DNA of 10,132 bases, taken from assembly GCA_964620095.1 (NCBI GenBank), contig CAZUGT010000234.1, positions 1 to 10,132 on the forward strand, written 5' to 3'. Shown here in pieces: positions 6,983 to 10,132 of this stretch (positions within the stretch are counted from its first letter, which is position 1; each line of letters opens with the position of its first letter). The notes beneath the pieces were generated by a model. It saw only the letters and a program-made list of their open reading frames with translations, had not been told where the DNA came from and did not search any database. A program made the translations under genes and the position numbers. The stretch comes from JAJDXO01 sp964620095 (lineage in GTDB: Bacteria; Pseudomonadota; Alphaproteobacteria; Rhodospirillales; UBA2165).

Positions 6983-7125
6983 CAATCGTCTCCAATTTGG
7001 TCCGCGGTCCGGTTGCGCCAAGGATCGCGGCGGATGAACTCTTCGAAGGCGGCCGGCCGCCGCCCGGGAATGACCTTTTGTGCCGTCGCACCCAAGGCGT
7101 GGATGCCCGTGTCAAGCACGGGCAT
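6982..7125 (-). pseudogene. Short relic ORF directly upstream of the CoA-transferase
   Basis: A 47-codon frame ends in TGA that overlaps the CoA-transferase ATG. Its first nine residues, MPVLDTGIH, come from a hairpin repeat (7098-7129) and are not a real N-terminus. The remaining 38 residues include 'RRPAAFEEFIRRDPW', have codon use compatible with coding, and look like a genuine protein C-terminus, so a repeat may have replaced the body of an upstream operon gene. I do not recognise the family. The frame has no ribosome site of its own. It may be an accident of GC-rich sequence. Confidence 0.25.
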
Positions 7126-7129
7126 GACG
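7098..7129. repeat. Hairpin repeat, copy A
   Basis: ATGCCCGTG (7103-7111) and CACGGGCAT (7117-7125) flank TCAAG. The 32 bases from 7098 to 7129 are identical to 8432-8463. The hairpin has no T-run and fits a dispersed intergenic repeat better than a terminator. Confidence 0.8.
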
Positions 7130-7151
7130 GCCTAGTTTGTGTCGTATATCC

Positions 7152-7187
7152 ACTCGTCATACCCCGGCGCAAGTCCGGGGTATCCAG
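7152..7187. repeat. Hairpin repeat, copy B, reverse orientation
   Basis: ATACCCCGG (7159-7167) and CCGGGGTAT (7175-7183) form a 9-bp stem with a seven-base loop. Its flanks (CGTC before, CCAG after) are the reverse complement of those of copies A and C, so it is the same family inserted the other way round. Confidence 0.65.
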
Positions 7188-7202
7188 ATTTTCGAATCTC
7201 GA

Positions 7203-7268
7203 ACCACAGAGACAGTGAGATAGCAGGAGTTAATCATTCCTCCTCAGTGAACTCTGTGTCTCTGTGGT
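7203..7268. repeat. Inverted repeat of the ACCACAGAGACA type
   Basis: ACCACAGAGACA (7203-7214) and TGTCTCTGTGGT (7257-7268) are perfect 12-bp arms separated by 42 bases. I recall similar 'accacagagacacagag' strings between genes of unrelated bacteria; the function is unknown. It sits in the spacer between the minus-strand operon and the plus-strand racemase-fold gene. Confidence 0.7.
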
Positions 7269-7282
7269 GAAATCCTTATATC

Positions 7283-7358
7283 CTGGATGCCCCGCCACTT
7301 TGCCGGCTGGCCGGCAAAGCCGGTCCAGTGGGTCGGGGCATGACGACTGGAGTATGCC
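7283..7358. repeat. Hairpin repeat, copy C, with nested stem
   Basis: Outer arms ATGCCCCG (7287-7294) and CGGGGCAT (7334-7341) enclose an inner perfect 10-bp stem, CTTTGCCGGC (7298-7307) and GCCGGCAAAG (7310-7319). The sequence that follows, GACGACTGGAGTATGCC, matches 8460-8476 with one change. It is a larger member of the same family as copies A and D, lying in the leader of the downstream gene. Confidence 0.7.
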
Positions 7359-7446
7359 GCGGCTCCCTGAACCGGAACCAACCGGTTTACAGCCGGGCGC
7401 GATTGTATACGATTTTCCGGCTACAGCGCGGACCGGAGGTATTGTC

Positions 7447-8208
7447 ATGAAGCCGCAGGAACCCTGGATCGGCAGCCGCGGACGGATAGCGGTCATCATT
7501 CCGTCGACCAATATCGGCGTGGAATACGACTGCCAGCAATTGGCGCCTCCCGGCGTCACCTGGCATTTCTGCCGCTTCTTCGTCGAACAGCCCGATCTTT
7601 CCAGCGACGATATGTTCCTGGCCTTCGTCGATGCCATTCGGCACACCATCCCGCACGCCATGCGCGACGCCATGACCTGCGAGCCGTCGCACATCATGAT
7701 GGGCATGTCCGCCGAGACGTTTTGGGGCGGCTTGGAGGGCAACGCCGAATTCACCCAGCGGCTTCGGGAGGTGTGCGGCGACGAGATCGGCATAACGACG
7801 GGCGCCAATGCGCTCGATGCGTCGCTCAAGGCGTTTGGCGCCAGGAAGGTCGCCGCGCTCACGCCGTACCAGCCGGTCGGTGACGAGCAGGTTCACCGCT
7901 TTCTCGAGGAAACCGGCTACGAAGTGTCCAACGTGGTCGGATTGAAATGCGACACGGCCACGTCCATCGCCCACACGCCGCCCGGCGAGGTTATCGATGT
8001 TGTGATGAACCAGCTCGACGGGGCCGATGTCGATGCCATCGTCCAGGCGGGGACCAACGTGACGGCGCTCGACATATTCCCCGCGCTCGAGAAACAGTTG
8101 GGCAAACCGGTCATTCCGATCAACGTGGCGACCATCTGGCACACGTTCAGGACCAACGGGATCGACGACAAGTTCTTCGGCCGGGGCTGGCTGCTGGAGC
8201 GATTTTAG
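7447..8208 (+). CDS. Racemase / arylmalonate decarboxylase-fold protein lacking both catalytic cysteines
   Basis: The 253-aa product has the same fold family as the gene at 4045-4818: 'RIAVIIPSTNIGVEYD' at the N-terminus (N22), 'ALTPYQPVGDEQVHRFLEE' in the middle, and 'GKPVIPINVATIWHTFR' near the end. At the first catalytic position it has 'MMGMSAETFWGG' (M87-S88) where the neighbour has GCT, and at the second 'VQAGTNVTALD' (G202) where the neighbour has SCT. The cysteine-dependent isomerase or racemase mechanism is therefore not available. Annotated relatives are often called arylmalonate decarboxylase, but that enzyme retains one Cys. A decarboxylase, lyase or binding role with different chemistry is possible. 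The ATG at 7447 has GGAGG seven bases upstream; the longer frame from 7264 runs through a hairpin repeat and is rejected. Confidence 0.85.
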   Translation: MKPQEPWIGSRGRIAVIIPSTNIGVEYDCQQLAPPGVTWHFCRFFVEQPDLSSDDMFLAFVDAIRHTIPHAMRDAMTCEPSHIMMGMSAETFWGGLEGNAEFTQRLREVCGDEIGITTGANALDASLKAFGARKVAALTPYQPVGDEQVHRFLEETGYEVSNVVGLKCDTATSIAHTPPGEVIDVVMNQLDGADVDAIVQAGTNVTALDIFPALEKQLGKPVIPINVATIWHTFRTNGIDDKFFGRGWLLERF

Positions 8209-8285
8209 GGCGCGATGGGTCCATCGGGGAGCGCATCCGGCGATTTGGCGGCCGTTTTCGAAACCCCCTCACTCTCATATCTTAT

Positions 8286-8424
8286 GACCCCCTCACCCTG
8301 ACCCTCTCCCCCTGAAGAAGGGGGAGAGGGGACTACTCCCTTACCCTCGCCCCCCTTGGGGGGAGAGGGATGCGGAGGCTTGCCGGGCGGCAGCCCGGCC
8401 TCGCCGAAGCTGGGTGAGGGGGTC
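8286..8424. repeat. MITE-like element with 13-bp terminal inverted repeats
   Basis: GACCCCCTCACCC (8286-8298) and its exact reverse complement (8412-8424) bound a 139-bp segment. Inside are two hairpins: CCCTCTCCCCCT (8302-8313) with its perfect complement at 8319-8330, and CCCTCGCCCCCC (8344-8355) with GGGGGGAGAGGG (8358-8369), one mismatch. It has no coding capacity. The right end resembles that of the element at 3790-3965. Chance translation gives the 'PLTLTLSP' string I recall from many proteobacterial genomes. Confidence 0.7.
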
Positions 8425-8431
8425 GGAAGTT

Positions 8432-8463
8432 CGTGGATGCCCGTGTCAAGCACGGGCATGACG
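8432..8463. repeat. Hairpin repeat, copy D
   Basis: This is a perfect second copy of 7098-7129: ATGCCCGTG (8437-8445), TCAAG, CACGGGCAT (8451-8459). The identity over 32 bases, 1.3 kb apart and in the same orientation, flanks the racemase-fold gene at 7447-8208. Confidence 0.85.
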
Positions 8464-8523
8464 ACTGGAGTGTGCCCCAAATAAAGAGCGCCATGGCCGG
8501 GCGTTTCCGGCGCATCGGCTCGA

Positions 8524-8553
8524 TTGACCGGCTGGCAATCGATGCCCGATAAT
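8524..8553 (+). promoter_or_regulatory. Sigma-70-like promoter for the FAD monooxygenase
   Basis: TTGACC (8524-8529) and GATAAT (8548-8553) are separated by 18 bases, the best -35/-10 pair in the window. Transcription would start near 8560, leaving a leader of about 60 bases. This rules out the in-frame TTG at 8553 as start for the monooxygenase. Confidence 0.5.
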
Positions 8554-8584
8554 TGCATACAGTCTTTCGAATTCGTCATCCCGC

Positions 8585-8604
8585 ATTCGGCCGTATTCGG
8601 CCGT
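8585..8604 (+). repeat. Tandem decamer in the monooxygenase leader
   Basis: ATTCGGCCGT occurs twice head to tail (8585-8594, 8595-8604), followed by a partial third unit ATTTGG. It lies in the predicted leader, 17 bases before the start codon, where a ribosome site would be expected. It could be a regulator or translation-control site, or simple slippage. Confidence 0.5.
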
Positions 8605-8621
8605 ATTTGGACCCGATTCCG

Positions 8622-9830
8622 ATGGCAAGCAAGAACAGCGTCATCATTGCCGGCGCCGGGCCCGTCGGTTGCGTCGCCGCTTTGGTCCTGTCCAACGCCG
8701 GCATCCCCGTGACCCTGCTCGAGGCGGAGGCCGGGCTGATCCAGGACCTTCGCGCCTCGACGTTCCATCCGCCGAGCCTCGATATGCTCGACGAATTGGG
8801 GGTGACGCCGAAACTCATCGAACTGGGTCTGGTCACGCCATCGATTCAATACCGGGATCTGGATGACGGGCTGGTGGCCGAGTTCGACCACGCTCTTATC
8901 GCCGGCGAAACCAACCACCCCTACCGGCTCCAGTGCGAGCAGTTCAAGCTGACCCGCGTCATCCACGGGATGCTGGAGCCGTTCGGCGATACGGAGTTTC
9001 GGTTCAATGCCCGGGTGACCGGCGCCTCCCAGACCGGCGACGGCGTCGCGGTCAGGTATTCGACGCCTGACGGAGAAGACGGAGAAGAGGAGATATCCGG
9101 GGCCTATTTGATCGGATGCGACGGCTCGCGGAGCGCCGTCCGAAAGTCGCAGGGAATCGAATTCGCCGGATTTACCTACCCCGAACAGTTCGTCACGATC
9201 AGCGTTCCCGAGCCCGTGAACGAGATCGTTCCCGACATGGGCCACGTGGCCTACATCTCTCACCCGACGGAGTGGTGCGCGTTGATCCATGCGCCTGATT
9301 TCTGGCGCTTTCTGTTTCCCATCCCCATGGAAATGACCCGGGAGGAAGCGTTCGAGGAGACCTATCTCCAAAACCGGCTGCATCGGCTGGCGCCCTGGGA
9401 CTCCGCCTACTCGATCGACCACAGGACCCTCTACGGCGTAAATCAGCGGGTCGCGGAAACCTATCGGAAGGGACGTATTCTGCTTGCCGGCGATGCGGCG
9501 CACGTCAACAACCCGTTGGGCGGAATGGGGATGAACGGCGGGCTGCATGACGGCATCAACCTCGCCAACAAGCTGGTCCGCATCATTTGTGGCGGAGAGA
9601 GCGACGGTCTCCTCGATCAGTATGACCGCCAGCGCCGGCCCATCGCCGTCGAATACGTCCAGGCGCAGACGATCCGGAACAAGAAGAACCTCGAGGAGAA
9701 GGACCCGGCGGTCCGAAAGCGGCGGCAGGACGAGCTGCGGGCGGTTGCCGCGGACGCCCAGAAATCGCGGGAAATGCTCATGCAGACCTCGATGATCAAC
9801 GGGGTCCGAAAATCCGAGGCGATTCAATAA
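8622..9830 (+). CDS. Class A FAD-dependent monooxygenase (aromatic hydroxylase type)
   Basis: The 402-aa product has the three marks of the PHBH-like single-component flavoprotein hydroxylases. These are the dinucleotide fold G11-x-G13-xx-G16 in 'VIIAGAGPVGCVAALVL', the DG motif at 167-168 in 'IGCDGSRSAVRK', and the GD motif at 290-291 in 'GRILLAGDAAHVNNPLGG', followed by 'GMGMNGGLHDGINLANKL'. Such enzymes use NAD(P)H and O2 to hydroxylate aromatic or heteroaromatic acids; relatives include MhpA, NicC and UbiH-like proteins. The charged C-terminal 50 residues (Lys/Arg/Glu-rich) look helical. The ATG at 8622 is preferred, although no clear Shine-Dalgarno precedes it and a tandem decamer occupies that place; the in-frame TTG at 8553 overlaps the -10 box. 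It stands alone on its own promoter. It could supply the hydroxylation step of the island; the substrate is unknown. Confidence 0.93.
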   Translation: MASKNSVIIAGAGPVGCVAALVLSNAGIPVTLLEAEAGLIQDLRASTFHPPSLDMLDELGVTPKLIELGLVTPSIQYRDLDDGLVAEFDHALIAGETNHPYRLQCEQFKLTRVIHGMLEPFGDTEFRFNARVTGASQTGDGVAVRYSTPDGEDGEEEISGAYLIGCDGSRSAVRKSQGIEFAGFTYPEQFVTISVPEPVNEIVPDMGHVAYISHPTEWCALIHAPDFWRFLFPIPMEMTREEAFEETYLQNRLHRLAPWDSAYSIDHRTLYGVNQRVAETYRKGRILLAGDAAHVNNPLGGMGMNGGLHDGINLANKLVRIICGGESDGLLDQYDRQRRPIAVEYVQAQTIRNKKNLEEKDPAVRKRRQDELRAVAADAQKSREMLMQTSMINGVRKSEAIQ

Positions 9831-9856
9831 GCGGAACCGGCATCTCCCTCACCCGG

Positions 9857-9930
9857 CGCCAAATGAAGAGCGTCATGGCCGGGCCCGCCGGACCAGCTTC
9901 GCGGGCCGGAGGACAGGCATGGCTAAGGCT
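9857..9930. repeat. Degenerate hairpin repeat after the monooxygenase
   Basis: 'CAAATGAAGAGCGTCATGGCC' at about 9859-9879 matches 8479-8499 with two changes, and is followed by GC-rich imperfect arms (CCGGGCCCGC and GCGGGCCGG). It belongs with the other dispersed repeats between modules of this window. Confidence 0.5.
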
Positions 9931-9945
9931 TGCCTGGGCAGTCCC

Positions 9946-9966
9946 GGTCAATTCTCCGAATTGACC
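9946..9966 (+). terminator. Possible terminator downstream of the monooxygenase
   Basis: GGTCAATTC (9946-9954), three bases, GAATTGACC (9958-9966) form a perfect 9-bp stem-loop 116 bases after the monooxygenase stop. Only three T follow, so termination would be weak; it may instead be an operator-like palindrome. Confidence 0.3.
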
Positions 9967-10012
9967 TTTGCGTTCGCTTTCTGCCCTAGCTCGGCTGAGC
10001 AACCGGATAGAT

Positions 10013-10045
10013 GGGTGACACTATAGACCGATTACTTGGGTAACA
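10013..10045. repeat. Direct repeat GGGTGACA/GGGTAACA, possible IS end
   Basis: GGGTGACA (10013-10020) and GGGTAACA (10038-10045) are spaced 25 bases apart in the same orientation. Such spaced copies would be consistent with transposase-binding sites at an insertion-sequence end. The left boundary would fall near 10005; no target duplication can be tested without the other end. Confidence 0.4.
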
Positions 10046-10132
10046 GTGTTTATGGTTTGTTTTGCTTTCGAGCGGCCCGGCCGGGCCGCTCGAAAGCGGT
10101 GAAGTTTCTTGGTCTTGTGGTCGATGATGCCG
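10021..10132 (-). CDS. Possible C-terminus of an IS481-like transposase, partial
   Basis: On the minus strand a frame open to the right edge gives 36 residues, beginning 'GIIDHKTKKLHRF' and ending at TAG (10021-10023). The opening segment resembles the short beta-strand tail after the integrase core in IS481-type transposases, and just outside the stop come TGTTACCC and TGTCACCC (10038-10045 and 10013-10020 on the other strand), which I recall as sequences at the ends of such elements. The catalytic DDE region would lie beyond the window, so the call rests on short similarity from memory. Arg/Lys-rich residues in the tail are encoded by the 34-bp palindrome. It may also be non-coding. Confidence 0.35.
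   Translation of the reverse strand, partial: GIIDHKTKKLHRFRAARPGRSKAKQTINTVTQVIGL
10064..10097. repeat. Perfect 34-bp palindrome
   Basis: The left half GCTTTCGAGCGGCCCGG (10064-10080) is followed immediately by its exact reverse complement (10081-10097), with no spacer. It would form a 17-bp cruciform or a very strong RNA hairpin. It lies inside the possible transposase tail near the right edge. Confidence 0.8.

Larger units (their letters stand above)
8209..8523. other. Gene-free spacer filled with repeats
   Basis: After the racemase-fold stop there is a weak 6-bp fold (CGATGG/CCATCG, 8213-8226) without a T-run, then the MITE-like element at 8286-8424 and hairpin repeat copy D at 8432-8463. 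From 8470 to 8500 comes 'AAATAAAGAGCGCCATGGCC', which recurs with two changes near 9861. No gene is seen on either strand; the long minus-strand open frame across this stretch is a shadow of the monooxygenase gene and repeat-derived strings. Confidence 0.6.

Noticed and set aside
6983..7021. TTG start for the CoA-transferase, 13 residues upstream
   Set aside because: No ribosome site, whereas the ATG at 6982 has TTGGAG at good spacing.
7098..7358. CRISPR-like array from repeated hairpins
   Set aside because: Copies differ in length, loop and orientation and are not separated by uniform spacers; no cas genes are present.
7264..7446. N-terminal extension of the second racemase-fold gene
   Set aside because: It translates hairpin repeat copy C, and a strong ribosome site GGAGG precedes the ATG at 7447.
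7230..7862. Minus-strand open frame opposite the second racemase-fold gene
   Set aside because: Ser/Pro-rich antisense translation without recognisable domains.
8213..8226. Hairpin CGATGG/CCATCG as terminator of the second racemase-fold gene
   Set aside because: Only six pairs with a two-base loop and no T-run.
8205..9827. 540-codon minus-strand open frame
   Set aside because: It runs antisense to the FAD monooxygenase and continues into repeats; it has no family motif and contains repeat-derived strings such as VMPVLDTGIH.
9796..10002. Minus-strand 68-codon frame after the monooxygenase
   Set aside because: It covers the dispersed hairpin repeat and overlaps the end of the monooxygenase; content such as 'AMTLFIWRR' is typical of repeat translation.

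Overview
The window looks like a chromosomal accessory region of a GC-rich alphaproteobacterium, probably Rhodospirillales-like or Rhizobiales-like. The basis is high GC3 coding, short overlapping catabolic operons, and many intergenic hairpin repeats of types I recall from such genomes (their chance translations give strings such as 'VMPVLDTGIH' and 'PLTLTLSP'). The assignment is an inference; no rRNA or marker gene is present.

Layout: (1) 1-1377, minus: a metal-efflux permease of the SO_0444/ArsP_1 type with a His/Asp-rich loop, running off the left edge. (2) 1378-1996: a decayed, partly AT-rich gap with a remnant carrying a Fic-like 'DGNGRTGR' motif and four copies of a TGTCGAT half-site arranged as two palindromes. 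(3) 1997-2854, minus: a TauD-type 2-oxoglutarate dioxygenase, divergent from (4) 3064-3690, plus: an isochorismatase-fold amidase of the N-carbamoylsarcosine/maleamate amidohydrolase type. (5) 3691-4044: a palindromic repeat overlapping the amidase 3' end, a terminator-like hairpin, the 3' tail of a lost racemase gene and a G/C-skewed repeat. (6) 4045-6982, minus: a compact operon of family III CoA-transferase, HMG-CoA-lyase-like enzyme and maleate isomerase/Asp-Glu racemase-fold protein, preceded by a short relic ORF. (7) 7098-7358: a cluster of hairpin repeats. (8) 7447-8208, plus: a second racemase/arylmalonate-decarboxylase-fold protein that lacks both catalytic cysteines. (9) 8209-8621: a small MITE-like repeat with 13-bp terminal inverted repeats, a second copy of a 32-bp hairpin repeat, and a promoter-like pair. 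(10) 8622-9830, plus: a class A FAD monooxygenase. (11) 9831-10132: more hairpins, a perfect 34-bp palindrome and what may be the 3' end of an insertion sequence.

Working idea (inference): genes 3-10 form a catabolic island. Two oxygenases (TauD-type and FAD-dependent) would open or hydroxylate an unknown substrate, the amidase would release ammonia from an amide intermediate, the Cys/Cys racemase-fold enzyme would isomerise or racemise a dicarboxylic acid, and the CoA-transferase plus lyase would activate and split a branched C5/C6 dicarboxylate into acetyl-CoA and a keto acid. The parts resemble the lower nicotinate (maleamate) route joined to a citramalate/HMG-type CoA-ester cleavage, but no ring-opening enzyme, transporter or regulator is visible. 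Every module is separated from the next by repeats or gene debris, which suggests stepwise assembly.
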